A stretch of 64,000 bases of DNA from Myxococcales bacterium (GTDB lineage: Bacteria > Myxococcota_A > Polyangia > Haliangiales > Haliangiaceae): positions 266,092-330,091 of the forward strand of contig JADJGV010000011.1 of NCBI GenBank assembly GCA_016707895.1. Direction: 5' to 3'. Below are positions 27,235 to 36,280 of the stretch, piece after piece. How positions within the stretch are numbered: position 1 is the first letter of the stretch; each line of letters opens with the position of its first letter. A program made the position numbers and the translations under genes. The notes under the pieces were generated by a model that worked only from the letters and a program-made list of their open reading frames with translations, did no database searches and was not told where the DNA came from.

Positions 27235-28241
27235 TGAACCAGCAGCTCGTCCTCGCCTCGCGCCCCACCGGCGCTCCCTCCGTCGACAACTTCGCGCTGC
27301 GCGAGGTGCCGCTGGCCGAGCCGGCCGAGGGGCAGCTCGTCGTGCGCCACCACTTCCTCAGCCTCGACCCGTACATGCGCGGCCGGATGAGCGACGCCAA
27401 GAGCTACGCCGCGCCGCAGCCGCTGGGCGAGGTGATGATCGGCGGCACCGCCGGCGAGGTGATCGCGTCGCGCGCGGCCGGCTTCGCGGTCGGCGATCGC
27501 GTCGTCGGCATGGGCGGCTGGCAGACCCACTTCGTCGGCGAGCCGGCCCGCGGCCTGTGGCGCAAGGTCGACACCGCGCAGGTGCCGCTGTCGGCGTACC
27601 TCGGCCCGGTCGGCATGCCCGGCGTGACCGCCTGGTACGGCCTCGAGCGCATCATCGCGCCCAAGGCTGGCCAGACCGTCGTGGTCAGCTCGGCGGCGGG
27701 CGCGGTCGGCGGCGTCGTCGGCCAGCTGGCCAAGCGCCGCGGCGCGCGCGCGGTCGGCATCGCCGGCGGCCCGGCCAAGTGCGCCTACGTCGTCGACGAG
27801 CTCGGCTTCGACGCCTGCGTCGACTACAAGGCCCACGCCGACGTCCGCGCGCTGGCGACGGCGCTCAAGGCCGCGTGCCCGGCCGGCGTCGACGGCGACT
27901 TCGAGAACGTCGGCGGGATGATCCTCGACGCGGTGCTGGCGCGGATGAACCCGTTCGGCCGGATCGCGATGTGCGGGATGATCGCCGGCTACGACGGCGC
28001 GCCGATCCCGCTGGCCGCGCCGCAGCTGATCTTGACGTCGCGGCTGCGGGTCGAGGGCTTCATCGTCAGCGAGCACCCCGAGGCGTGGCCGCCGGCGCTG
28101 GCCGAGCTGGGGGCGGCGGTCGCCGACGGCACGCTGCGCTACCGCGAGGCGATCGCCGACGGCCTGGCCGCGGCGCCGGCCGCGTTCCTGGCGATGCTGC
28201 GCGGCGACCAGCTCGGCAAGCACCTGGTGCGCCTGGCCTGA
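27231..28241 (+). CDS. NADP-dependent MDR-family oxidoreductase (zinc-independent)
   Basis: 336 residues. The N-terminal GroES-like fold carries FLSLDPYMRGRM, typical of the leukotriene/curcumin reductase branch. The cofactor site is VVVSSAAGAVGGVVGQLAKRRG (about residue 145-166), followed by DFENVGGMILDAVLARMNPFGRI. These enzymes reduce C=C bonds of enones using NADPH. There are no zinc-ligand cysteines. Two adjacent ATGs (27231 and 27234) are possible; the first overlaps the methyltransferase stop. Confidence 0.9.
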   Translation: MMNQQLVLASRPTGAPSVDNFALREVPLAEPAEGQLVVRHHFLSLDPYMRGRMSDAKSYAAPQPLGEVMIGGTAGEVIASRAAGFAVGDRVVGMGGWQTHFVGEPARGLWRKVDTAQVPLSAYLGPVGMPGVTAWYGLERIIAPKAGQTVVVSSAAGAVGGVVGQLAKRRGARAVGIAGGPAKCAYVVDELGFDACVDYKAHADVRALATALKAACPAGVDGDFENVGGMILDAVLARMNPFGRIAMCGMIAGYDGAPIPLAAPQLILTSRLRVEGFIVSEHPEAWPPALAELGAAVADGTLRYREAIADGLAAAPAAFLAMLRGDQLGKHLVRLA

Positions 28242-28279
28242 CCGCGGCGCGCCGCGTGGCCATGCGCTACGTTCGCCGC

Positions 28280-29152
28280 ATGCACGACGGCCTCTGGTTC
28301 AGGATCGCGATCGCGACGACGCTCGCGGCGACGCAGGTGGCGTGCGGCGGCGGGCGCGGCGACGACGCCCGCGTATGCACGAAGATGTCGACGCTGTGCG
28401 GCGCCGACCACCGGATCGAGTGCCTGACCGCCGACGACTGGCGCGAGATGCGCCGCGATCTCGGCGGCGCCGCGGTCGATCGCTTCCGCGGCTGCGTGCT
28501 CCGCGCCGACCAGTGCACCGCGCTGGCCGCGTGCGTGCTGGAGCTCGGCGCCGACGCGGTGCGCGCGCTCGACGATGACCAGCTGCGCAAGCTGGGCCTG
28601 CCACCCACGCCGCCGCCCGACGCGGCGCCGCCGGTGCCGCCGGTGCCGCCGGTGTCCGCGCCGGCCGATGCCGGGCCGACGACCGCGCCGAACGACGCCG
28701 GGCCGACGCTCGCCCCCGACGGCGCCGGGCCGACGACCGCGCCGGCCGACGCCGGACCAGCCACCGCGTCGATCGACGCGGCGGTGCGCTTCGACCGCGT
28801 CACGGTGCGCACCGCGCCGACGGCCTTCGGCCACGGCGTCTCGGTGGCGATCGAGCTGACCGTGATCGGCGCGATGCCGCACATCGCCCCGACCGTGACC
28901 GTCCAGGCCGCCTGCGACGCCGCCACCGACGGCACCGATCACGCGTTCTTCCAGAGCCTCGACGGCGCGGCGGTCGGCCAGCAGCGCGCCGACACGGTCG
29001 CGCTGTTCGCCGGCTCCGAGCTGGCCGCGCCGCCCACGCAGTGCGAGGTGGTGCTGGGCACCACCGGCGGCGCGACGCCGCTCGCGCACTACTGCTTCCG
29101 CGCCGGCGCGACCACGCCGGGGACCTGCCCGCCCCCGCCGGCCACACCCTGA
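28280..29152 (+). CDS. Lipoprotein with Pro/Ala/Thr-rich linker, function unknown
   Basis: 290 residues from the ATG at 28280; an in-frame ATG at 28262 would add six residues. The signal ends in a weak lipobox (TQVAC-GGG). Residues about 35-105 are Cys-containing (CTKM, STLCGAD, IECLT, GCVLRADQCTALAACVLEL). A repetitive linker follows (about 110-170; units such as PADAGPTTAP), then a C-terminal beta domain with cysteines (CDAATDG, CEVVLG, HYCFRAG). No family recognised. It follows the oxidoreductase gene by about 40 bases. Confidence 0.7.
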   Translation: MHDGLWFRIAIATTLAATQVACGGGRGDDARVCTKMSTLCGADHRIECLTADDWREMRRDLGGAAVDRFRGCVLRADQCTALAACVLELGADAVRALDDDQLRKLGLPPTPPPDAAPPVPPVPPVSAPADAGPTTAPNDAGPTLAPDGAGPTTAPADAGPATASIDAAVRFDRVTVRTAPTAFGHGVSVAIELTVIGAMPHIAPTVTVQAACDAATDGTDHAFFQSLDGAAVGQQRADTVALFAGSELAAPPTQCEVVLGTTGGATPLAHYCFRAGATTPGTCPPPPATP

Positions 29153-29205
29153 CGCGACCGCCCGCCGCAGGTGCGCATCACCTCGGGAGTCGCTACGGTA
29201 CGCGC

Positions 29206-29607
29206 ATGCGCTCAGCTCTGTTCGTCGCCCTCGCCCTCGCCATCGCCGCTTGTGGCAAGGACACCAGCTCGGCGCCCGGCAGCACCGCGCCCGGCGCCCC
29301 CACCGCCGCGCCGGCCGACGACACCGCCGTCGCCAAGCAGCTGATCGCCAGCGGCGCGACCGTGATCGACGTGCGCGAGCAGGACGAGTGGGACGAGGGC
29401 CACCTGCCCCAGGCCAAGCTGTTCCCGGTCGGCACCGTGGGCGATCGCGCCGAGGAGATCGCCCAGCTCGCCGGCGGCAAGGACAAGCCGGTCGTCGTCT
29501 ACTGCAAGTCGGGCGGCCGCGCCGGCAAGGCCAAGCAGGCGCTCGAGGCCGCCGGCTTCACCCGCGTCGTCAACGGCGGCGGCTACCGCAAGCTGGCCGC
29601 GCAGTAG
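29206..29607 (+). CDS. Rhodanese-domain lipoprotein
   Basis: 133 residues. Lipoprotein signal MRSALFVALALAIAAC, then a short Ala/Pro linker and a single rhodanese domain: VIDVREQDEWDEGHLPQAKLFP and the active loop VVYCKSGGRAG with candidate catalytic Cys (about residue 103). It transfers sulfane sulfur or acts as a redox/sulfur relay in the periplasm or outer membrane. It lacks an inactive partner domain. The domain is complete and short, as in single-domain rhodaneses. Confidence 0.9.
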   Translation: MRSALFVALALAIAACGKDTSSAPGSTAPGAPTAAPADDTAVAKQLIASGATVIDVREQDEWDEGHLPQAKLFPVGTVGDRAEEIAQLAGGKDKPVVVYCKSGGRAGKAKQALEAAGFTRVVNGGGYRKLAAQ

Positions 29608-29671
29608 GCCGCGCCCCCGCGCCGATCGCCGCCTCGCATCGCGCCGCCGCCATCACGATCTCGCCGCGTCG

Positions 29672-30433
29672 TCACACCAGTGGCCCCGGCCGCTCCCACA
29701 AGCTCAGCGGCGGCCCGCCGCGCTTCCAGCCGCCCTTCATCAGCCAGGTCTGCGGCGCCGCGATCGGCATCGGCTCGAAGCGCGGCGGCCACGCGAACGG
29801 CACGCCGTCGCGCTCGGCCCAGCCGCCGAACGCGATGCCGCTCGAGTAGCGATCGACCAGCGCCCGCCGCTCGCCGACGCCGGCGTGGTCCTCGCGGTGC
29901 CGCCGCCAGTTGTTGAGCACGTACGCCAGCGCGTGGCGTGCCTGCCGCGGCGTGGCGATCGCCGTCGCGTGGTAGCGGTCGCTGAACACGCGGCCGGTGC
30001 GCGGCCTGCCACCGGCAATGGTGACCGCGCGGTTCAGCCGCTTCGCGGCGGAGATGCACAGCGTCCGCACGCCGTTGGCGAGGGTCGTGCGATCGTCGGC
30101 CTCGCACAAGAGGTGGATGTGGTGCCGCTGGATCGACAGGTGCACGACGCGGAAACCGGGGCGGCCCGCCAGCACGAGCGCGACCATCGCCAGCCGCACC
30201 GCCGCGTACGCCTTGTGCCGCCGCAGCCGCCCGACTTCGGGCGTCACCCGCAGCACGACGTGCACTGGCAGGCGGCGGTCGTGGAACGGCCGCGCCCGGT
30301 GCGTGCCGCGCGCCCGCCCCGGCCGCGCCCGCTTGCGCCCGGCCCCGGGGCGCTTGCCGCCGTGGCCGGTCGTGTTGCCGCCCGCGCGCCGCGGCGCGCC
30401 CTCGGTCCCCGGCAACCCCAGCTGCTTCGCCAT
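29672..30433 (-). CDS. REP-associated tyrosine transposase (RAYT), copy 1
   Basis: 253 residues. The Y1/IS200-type core is present: the HUH-type motif in HIHLLCEAD (about residue 107) and the catalytic tyrosine in YVLNNWRRHRED (about 170). GRVFSDRYHATAI lies between them. A basic Gly/Arg-rich N-terminus (GGKRPGAGRKRARPG) could bind DNA. RAYTs nick and move short REP/REPIN palindromes rather than themselves. A foldback element lies directly at its 5' side (30505-31058). A strong promoter with a very short leader precedes the ATG at 30433. A second copy in the same orientation starts at 63412; a stretch of about 220 bases is identical between them. Confidence 0.9.
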   Translation of the reverse strand: MAKQLGLPGTEGAPRRAGGNTTGHGGKRPGAGRKRARPGRARGTHRARPFHDRRLPVHVVLRVTPEVGRLRRHKAYAAVRLAMVALVLAGRPGFRVVHLSIQRHHIHLLCEADDRTTLANGVRTLCISAAKRLNRAVTIAGGRPRTGRVFSDRYHATAIATPRQARHALAYVLNNWRRHREDHAGVGERRALVDRYSSGIAFGGWAERDGVPFAWPPRFEPMPIAAPQTWLMKGGWKRGGPPLSLWERPGPLV

Positions 30434-30445
30434 CTTGATTGGGCT

Positions 30446-30473
30446 AATATAACACCGACGGCGGGCGCGTCAA
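30446..30473 (-). promoter_or_regulatory. Promoter of RAYT copy 1
   Basis: Read on the minus strand: TTGACG (30468-30473), a 16-base spacer, TATATT (30446-30451). The AT-rich box stands out against GC-rich surroundings. The ATG begins about 13 bases downstream, so the leader is only a few bases. Confidence 0.65.
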
Positions 30474-30504
30474 GCACCGATGAGGATGTGGCGTTCGAAT
30501 CCGG

Positions 30505-31058
30505 GGAGGCAGGCTGGCTCCGAGGGCGCTGTGGAGTTGCCGGCGGTGGCGGACAACCGCGCCGGCCGGCGCACGGGCTGGCCGATGGCGCGGGGGCGCG
30601 CGGTTGCCCACACCGCCTTGAATCGCGGCGCCGCCATGCACGCGCGCCTCACCCGATGATCGGGGCGCCGCGATTCACAACCCGCACAGCGCGTGCCGCC
30701 GGGCCCTGATCACTTCGTTTTTGGGTTGAGAACGAGAGAGGCGCTGGCGGCGCTCACGACGCCCGGGGCGCTGGCGCGCCCCATCCCGTCGCCCCGTCCT
30801 GGATCGGACCGCGGCTCCGCCGCCTCTGGGTTCTGGGATCCCAAACGAAGTGATCAGGGACGGCGGCAGGCGCTGTGGGTGTTGTGAAGAACGGCGCCAC
30901 GGCGATCGCCCGCCAGCCCGCCCGATCGCCTCGCCGTTCTTCAAGCCGGTGTGGACAACCGCGCGACGCAATCGCCATCGGTCCGCCCGCGCGCCACCCG
31001 GCGCGGTTGTCCATCACCGGCGGCAACCCCAGCAGCGCTCTCGAGCCTGCCAGCCTCC
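30505..31058. repeat. Foldback (REPIN-like) element next to RAYT
   Basis: Two imperfect inverted arms, 30505-30720 and 30843-31058, match over about 215 bases; the innermost 17 bases are perfect (CCCTGATCACTTCGTTT at 30704 and its complement at 30843). Each arm contains its own hairpin: TGAATCGCGGCGCC with its complement (30619-30632, 30664-30677), and TGAAGAACGGCG with its complement (30885-30896, 30932-30943). These differ at three positions with matching changes on the partner strand. REPINs are paired inverted REP sequences moved by RAYTs; this one is longer than usual. No coding frame is supported here. Confidence 0.7.
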
Positions 31059-31126
31059 ATCGCCTCCATCGCCTCCATCGCCTCCATCGCCTCCATCGCC
31101 TCCATCGCCTCCATCGCCTCCATCGC
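31054..31126. repeat. 9-base tandem repeat (about eight copies)
   Basis: CCTCCATCG is repeated about eight times, directly at the right end of the foldback element and 20 bases past the stop of the helicase gene. On the minus strand one frame would read as repeated Met-Glu-Ala, but that frame is not joined to a real gene. A length-variable simple repeat is likely. Confidence 0.85.
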
Positions 31127-31146
31127 CGCCACCGCAGCGTCGCCGC

Positions 31147-32877
31147 TCAGCGCGGGCGCGGGCCGGGGCCGGGGCGGCGCGGGGGCGGCGGGCCGCGGCG
31201 CGGCGCGCGATCGCTGGCCTCGGGCTCGTCGAGCATCGGCGCGCGGCCGATGCGCGCGGTGCGCACGGTGCGGTCGGGGTGCTCCTTGGGCGGGCGATCG
31301 GCGTTGCGCTCGAAGTGCTCGGCGGCGCCGCCGACGATCTCGAAGCGGGTCTCGCGCGGCAGCACGCGGATCGCGCCGATCTCGGCCTTGGTGATGCCGC
31401 CGCGGGTGCAGATCACCGGGATCAGCCAGCGCGGGTCGGCGTTGCGCAGCCGGCCGACGTCGATGCGGAACCACACCGGCGGGCCGTTGCCGCCGCCGTC
31501 GCGCGGCGCGAACGCCGGGCGCTGATCGCGATCGCGGCGCTCGGTGCGCGCCCGGGCCGCGGGCGGCGCGATCACCGACAGCTCCTCGGGCGCCGGCAGC
31601 CGCGCGCGGTGCCAGCGCACCAGCACGGTGGCCAGGTCGACCGCGCTGCGCTCGGCGGCCAGCGCCGCCGCGGCGGCGCGCTCCTCGTCGGAGGCGTCGC
31701 CCACCATCGCCGCCAGATCGGCCGCCAGGCGCGCGCTGTCGCCGGCGCGGATCTGATCGGCGGTGGGCGGCGTCACCCAGCGCGGCTTGACGCCGGCGGT
31801 CTGGAACATGCGGGTGGCGTGGGCGCGCGCCGGCACCGGCACCAGCACGATCGCCTCGCCCTTCTTGCCAGCGCGGCCGGTGCGGCCGGAGCGGTGCATG
31901 AGCACCTGGCTGTTCTGCGGCAGGTCGGCATGGACCACGAGCCCCAGGTCGGGCAGGTCGAGCCCGCGGGCCGCGACGTCGGTGCAGATGCACACCCGGG
32001 CCCGGCCGTCGCGCAGCGACTGCAGCGCGCGGGTCCGCTCGGCCTGCGACAGCTCGCCCGACAGCGCCACCACCGCGAAGCCGCGCTCGTTGAGGTTGGC
32101 GGCGAGGTGGGTCACGCCGTCGCGGGTCGCGCAGAACACCAGCGCGCCACCGGCCTCGACGAAGCGCAGCACGTTGACCACCGCCAGCTCGCGCTCGCGC
32201 GGCGAGATCAACATCGCCTGGTAGTCGATGTCGACGTGGGGCTCGCGCTCGCCGACGGTGGCGATCCGGTGCGCGTCCTTCTGGAAGCGCTTGGCCAGCG
32301 CTTGGATCTCGCGCGGCAGGGTCGCCGAGAACAACAGCGTGCGCCGCGTGGCCGGGGTCTTCTCGAGCAGCTCCTCGATGTCCTCCCGGAACCCGAGGTC
32401 GAGCATCTCGTCGGCCTCGTCGAGCACCACCGCCGCGACCTCGGCGAACGAGACGTTGCCGCGATCGACGTGATCGCGCAGGCGGCCGGGCGTGCCGACG
32501 ACGATGTGCGCACCCTCGTGCAGCAGGTAGGCCTCGCGCCGCGGGTCCATGCCGCCGACGCACGCGACGATGCGCGCGCCGGTGGGCGCGTACAGCCACT
32601 GCAGCTCGCGCTGCACCTGCAGCGCCAGCTCGCGGGTCGGCGCGATCACCAGCGCCTTCACCGGCCCGCGCTCGAACCGCGCGGCCTCGCCGAGGAGGGT
32701 CGACGCCAGCGCCAGCCCGAAGGCGACGGTCTTGCCCGACCCGGTCTGCGCCGACACCAGCAGGTCGCGGTCGCGGCCCTCGGGATCGAGGATGGCGGCC
32801 TGCACCGGCGTCGGGGCGGCGTACCCCCGCGCGGTCAGCGCGGACTGGAGGCCGGGGTGAGCGTTGCTGAACGGCAT
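31147..32877 (-). CDS. DEAD-box RNA helicase with DbpA/CsdA-type RNA-binding domain
   Basis: 576 residues from the ATG at 32877 (MPFSNAHPGLQ). All core motifs are present: Q motif TPVQ, AQTGSGKT, PTRELA, TPGR, DEAD, SAT, ARGLD and HRSGRTGRAG, spanning about residues 20-360. Residues about 480-545 match the DbpA RNA-binding fold (FRIDVGRLRNADPRWLIPVI...EIGAIRVLP). A basic Arg/Pro-rich tail follows. It unwinds structured RNA, probably in ribosome assembly or cold adaptation. The frame upstream of 32877 is open for over 1 kb but looks non-coding. Confidence 0.92.
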   Translation of the reverse strand: MPFSNAHPGLQSALTARGYAAPTPVQAAILDPEGRDRDLLVSAQTGSGKTVAFGLALASTLLGEAARFERGPVKALVIAPTRELALQVQRELQWLYAPTGARIVACVGGMDPRREAYLLHEGAHIVVGTPGRLRDHVDRGNVSFAEVAAVVLDEADEMLDLGFREDIEELLEKTPATRRTLLFSATLPREIQALAKRFQKDAHRIATVGEREPHVDIDYQAMLISPRERELAVVNVLRFVEAGGALVFCATRDGVTHLAANLNERGFAVVALSGELSQAERTRALQSLRDGRARVCICTDVAARGLDLPDLGLVVHADLPQNSQVLMHRSGRTGRAGKKGEAIVLVPVPARAHATRMFQTAGVKPRWVTPPTADQIRAGDSARLAADLAAMVGDASDEERAAAAALAAERSAVDLATVLVRWHRARLPAPEELSVIAPPAARARTERRDRDQRPAFAPRDGGGNGPPVWFRIDVGRLRNADPRWLIPVICTRGGITKAEIGAIRVLPRETRFEIVGGAAEHFERNADRPPKEHPDRTVRTARIGRAPMLDEPEASDRAPRRGPPPPRRPGPGPRPR

Positions 32878-33006
32878 GCCGCCCTGTAGCCCTCCCTGAC
32901 CGACGACACAAGTGCCGAGAACGCTTGCTGCGGTTTCCCGACCCCAGGGGTGGCGAGAAAGGTAGCCACTGGACGCCGATGTAGGTCCGCGTGTACACAG
33001 GTAGAA

Positions 33007-34035
33007 ATGCGCCTCACCCCTACTGTGCTGACTGCGTTGTTCCTGGCGGCGGCGGCGGTGGCGTGTACCGATGAGCCCGAGGTCGTGCTGTCCGCGGACG
33101 GGACCGACGACGCCGGCGGCAAGGCCGATGGCGGCGCCGCGTTCCGGCGCTGCACCGGCCGCCCGTTCACCGCGCCGGGCGCGACCGGCTTCCGCCACAC
33201 CACCAGCAAGGTCGCCGCGCTGACCGGCGCGCGCCACCGCGCCCAGGACGTGATCACGGCGCCCAACAGCCGCGCGGAGCTGGTCGCGAAGTTCGCGTAC
33301 GGCCCGACCTGGAAGGATCTCGAGGACGAGAACGCGGCGTTCTACCTCGACAACTGCGCCGGCTGGGTGGCGGTCGCCACCCGCCGCACCGACGATGACG
33401 GCCTCGCCACGCTGGCGGTGAACGTCAACCTGCCGGCCGGCGTGTACGAGGTGCGCGCGGTGGCCCGCGGCGACGCGTCGACCACGCTGATGAACCTGTG
33501 GGTCCTGCCCGCCGGCACCCGCGTCGCGGTCACCGACATCGACGGCACGATGACCACCGCCGACACCGAGCTGTTCAAGCAGATCTTCGACGGCAGCTAC
33601 GTGCCGCAGGCCTACCCGTCGGCGCAGGCGTTGACCAAGGCCCACGCCGAGCGCGGCCACGTCGTCGTGTACCTGACCGGCCGCCCGGCCTGGCTCCTGC
33701 CGCAGACCCGCGCGTGGCTGGCCCAGCAGGGCTTCGCGCCCGGCCCGATCCACGCCGCCGACTCGAACCTCGACATCCTGCCCACCGACGGCTCGGTCGG
33801 CGCGTACAAGACCGCGTGGCTCGACGAGATCGAGGCCGACGGCGTCAAGATCGACCTCGCCTACGGCAACGCCACCACCGACATCCACGGCTACAAGGAC
33901 GCCGGGATCCCGGTCGGCAAGCAGTGGATCATCGGCGCCAACGCCGGCGCCGAGGGCACCAACGCCGTGTCGAGCTCGTGGGCCACCCGCGCCGCGCAGA
34001 TCACGAGCAGCGCGCGCGTCACCCAGCCGTTCTGA
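33007..34035 (+). CDS. Lipoprotein with LNS2/lipin-like HAD phosphatase domain
   Basis: 342 residues from the ATG at 33007. Lipoprotein signal MRLTPTVLTALFLAAAAVAC. Residues about 60-165 are a beta-rich domain. From about residue 172 the LNS2/lipin type HAD fold appears: VAVTDIDGTMTTAD (DxDGT nucleophile), VVVYLTGRPAWLLPQTRAWL, then KIDLAYGNATTDIHGYKDAG. Lipins dephosphorylate phosphatidate; a secreted bacterial version could act on phospholipid or other phosphates outside. A Mg-dependent mechanism is expected from the DxDGT motif. Divergent from the helicase gene. Confidence 0.85.
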   Translation: MRLTPTVLTALFLAAAAVACTDEPEVVLSADGTDDAGGKADGGAAFRRCTGRPFTAPGATGFRHTTSKVAALTGARHRAQDVITAPNSRAELVAKFAYGPTWKDLEDENAAFYLDNCAGWVAVATRRTDDDGLATLAVNVNLPAGVYEVRAVARGDASTTLMNLWVLPAGTRVAVTDIDGTMTTADTELFKQIFDGSYVPQAYPSAQALTKAHAERGHVVVYLTGRPAWLLPQTRAWLAQQGFAPGPIHAADSNLDILPTDGSVGAYKTAWLDEIEADGVKIDLAYGNATTDIHGYKDAGIPVGKQWIIGANAGAEGTNAVSSSWATRAAQITSSARVTQPF

Positions 34036-34086
34036 ACGACCTCGAGGGATTGTTGACAACCCCCGCCGGGGGCATCCCGGGGCCCC

Positions 34087-35698
34087 TCAGAACGGCGCCG
34101 GCCAGGTGAGCGCGATCGTCGCGCCGGTCGTCGGGTGGACGAAGGTCAGCGCCTCGGCGTGCAGCATCAGCCGCGGCGCCGCGGCGCGCCCGTACAGCCG
34201 ATCGCCGACGATCGGCGCGCCCAGCCCGATCGCGCAGTGCACGCGCAGCTGGTGGGTGCGGCCGGTGTGCGGGGTGAGCGCGAGCCGAGTGCGGCCATCA
34301 GCGCGGGCGAGCACCTCCCACGTCGTGAGCGCCGGCTTGCCGTGCCGCGCGTCGACCACCTGGCGCGGGCGATCGTCGGGGTCGAGCCGCAGCGGCAGCT
34401 CGATCGCGCCGCGCTCGCCGGCGACCTCGCCGTCGACGATCGCGACGTAGCGCTTGGCCACCTCGCGGCGCGCGAACTGCGCTTGCAACGCGCGGTAGGT
34501 GTCGAGGTCGCGCGCGCACAAGAGCAGGCCCGAGGTGTCGAGGTCGAGGCGGTGCACGACGATCGGCCCGTCGCACGCCGGATCGCGCGCGCGCAGCCGC
34601 GCCGCCACGCAGTCGCGCAGCGCGCCGGAGCGCCCCGGCACCGACAGCAAGCCGACCGGCTTGATCACGACGAGCACGTGCGCGTCGGCGTGCAGCACCC
34701 GCGGCTCGTCGGGCGCGACCGCGTCGGCGCCCGGCTCGGGCGGCGGCGCAACGGCGAGCCCCTCGAGCATCGCCGGCAAGAGCGGGCCGCACTTGCCGCG
34801 GCACGCCGGGTAGAAGTGGCCGGCGTGGCGGCCGTCGCGCGCCGGCCCCCACCACAGCTCGGCCAGCGCGAGCGGCCGCAGCCCGCGGCGGTGCGCGTCG
34901 GCGATCAGCTTCGGCGCCGCGCAGTCGCCGGCGCCGCCCGGCGGCGGCCCGGCGTACAGGCTGGCCAGCGACCGGGCCGCGCCGCGCGCGTCGACGACCG
35001 CGTAGCCGTCGCACACCCGGGTCCACAGCGCCCGCGACCGCGCCGCGCGGGCGTCGACCAGGCGATCGTGCTCGCCGCGGGCCGCGACCACCGTCGCCGC
35101 CGCCGCCGCCGCCGCCGCGCGCTGCGCCGCCACCAGCTCCCGCCGCGCGCGGCCGTCGGCGCGGCTGTGCGCGTCGAGCGCCGCCGCCGCCGCCGCGTCG
35201 AGCCCCGCCGCCCGGGCCCGCCCGCGGTCGCGCTTGCGCTCGGCCTGCGCCGCGTCGACGGCCGCCCGCGCCGCGCGGTGCGCCTCGGCCAGCGCGGCCG
35301 CGTCCGCCGCCGCCGCCGCCACCTGCCCCGCCGCCGCCGCGACCGCCGCGGTGTCCGCGGCCAGCGCCGCCTCGCCGGCCGGCCAGAACCGATCGCGATC
35401 GGCCGGATCGAACAGCGGCGGGGCGAACCCGTCGACGAACCACGCGCCGCGCAGCATGCCCGGAGAACGCGCGCAGCCAGCCCACCCGCCCATCGGCGTC
35501 GGCCACCACCAGCACGCCGAACATCTTGCCGCCGCCGTCGTCGTCGAGCGGCCGGGGATCGGCGCGCAGCTCGGCCACCAGCGCCGCCGCCGCGCGCGCC
35601 GCCAGCGGGTGCGGCGCCGCGATCGCGAACGGGCTGGGCATCACCGCCGGCAGCTCGGCCGCCGCCGGCGGCGGCTCGAACCAGCGCAGGTCGTCCAC
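34087..35698 (-). pseudogene. RluA-family pseudouridine synthase, frame broken once
   Basis: If repaired about 536 residues. The 5' part is read in one frame (MDDLRWFEPPPAAAELP... GRVGWLRAFSG), the rest in another (GMLRGAWFVDGFAPPLFD...). Near 35459-35462 an extra base (run ccc/g) separates the two; family members read FSGML without interruption. The C-terminal catalytic domain is intact with HRLDLDTSGLLL (catalytic Asp), KRYVAIVDG, RTHQLRVH and ALGAPIVGDRLYG-like motifs. The middle is a long Ala/Arg coiled coil. RluA enzymes isomerise uridines in 23S rRNA or tRNA. A sequencing error is as likely as real loss. Confidence 0.85.
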
Positions 35699-35740
35699 GC
35701 GCGAGCCTTATCACGAGCAGGGTGGTAGCGTGCGCGGTCC

Positions 35741-36259
35741 ATGGGTCAGCTCGACGAGCGCGGGTTCGCGCACCACCTGCAGGCCTGTCGCGGCTGCGGC
35801 GGCACCAGCTTCGACGTCGCCACCTACCTCGACCGCCACGTCGAGGTGATGCTGGGCGACGCCAACAACGACGGCAAGTGGGTCCACGACGGCGAGAAGT
35901 TCGTCGACGGCGTCTACCGCATCGCCTGCGCCACCTGCGGCGTCGAGGCGTTCGCCAGCGACGCCTGCCCGCGCTGCCACGCGCCCGGCGCGCTGCCAGC
36001 CACGCTGGCCGCGCCGTCGCACCTCGCGGTGCCCAAGCGGTGCCCGGCGTGTAGCGGCATGCAGCTGGCGCTGATCGGCTTCGCGCCCGCCACCGTGCGC
36101 ACCACCGGCGCCAAGCCGCCGACGCCCACGCCGCGCGCGCTGTTCGGCGAGCCCGGCTTCCACGTGATCGCGATGGCGTGCGACGACTGCGACTGGGCCG
36201 CCACCGCGCCCGGCTGCCCGCTGTGCGCGGCGCCCGGGCCGCTGCGTCCGCGGCCGTGA
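35741..36259 (+). CDS. Zinc-ribbon hypothetical protein
   Basis: 172 residues with four cysteine pairs: CRGCGG (about 16), CATCGV and CPRCHA (about 65-85), CPACSG (about 101), then CDDCDW and CPLCAA (about 145-162). This suggests two or more zinc ribbons with a TYLDRHVEVMLGDANNDGKWV core between the first and second. No family recognised. It starts 42 bases from the divergent RluA gene. Cytoplasmic, no signal. Confidence 0.75.
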   Translation: MGQLDERGFAHHLQACRGCGGTSFDVATYLDRHVEVMLGDANNDGKWVHDGEKFVDGVYRIACATCGVEAFASDACPRCHAPGALPATLAAPSHLAVPKRCPACSGMQLALIGFAPATVRTTGAKPPTPTPRALFGEPGFHVIAMACDDCDWAATAPGCPLCAAPGPLRPRP

Positions 36260-36280
36260 CCGCGCGCGTGACGGGCGCGG

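Noticed and set aside
30490..30515. GTTCGAATCC motif as a tRNA T loop
   Set aside because: No flanking T stem or CCA; it lies at the edge of the foldback element and is probably chance.
30941..32998. Minus-strand frame with repeated Met-Glu-Ala
   Set aside because: It is the helicase gene in another frame followed by the 9-base repeat; no family sequence in that frame.
34040..34086. Hairpin CCCCCGCCGGGGG as terminator between convergent genes
   Set aside because: No T-run follows on either strand; left unannotated.
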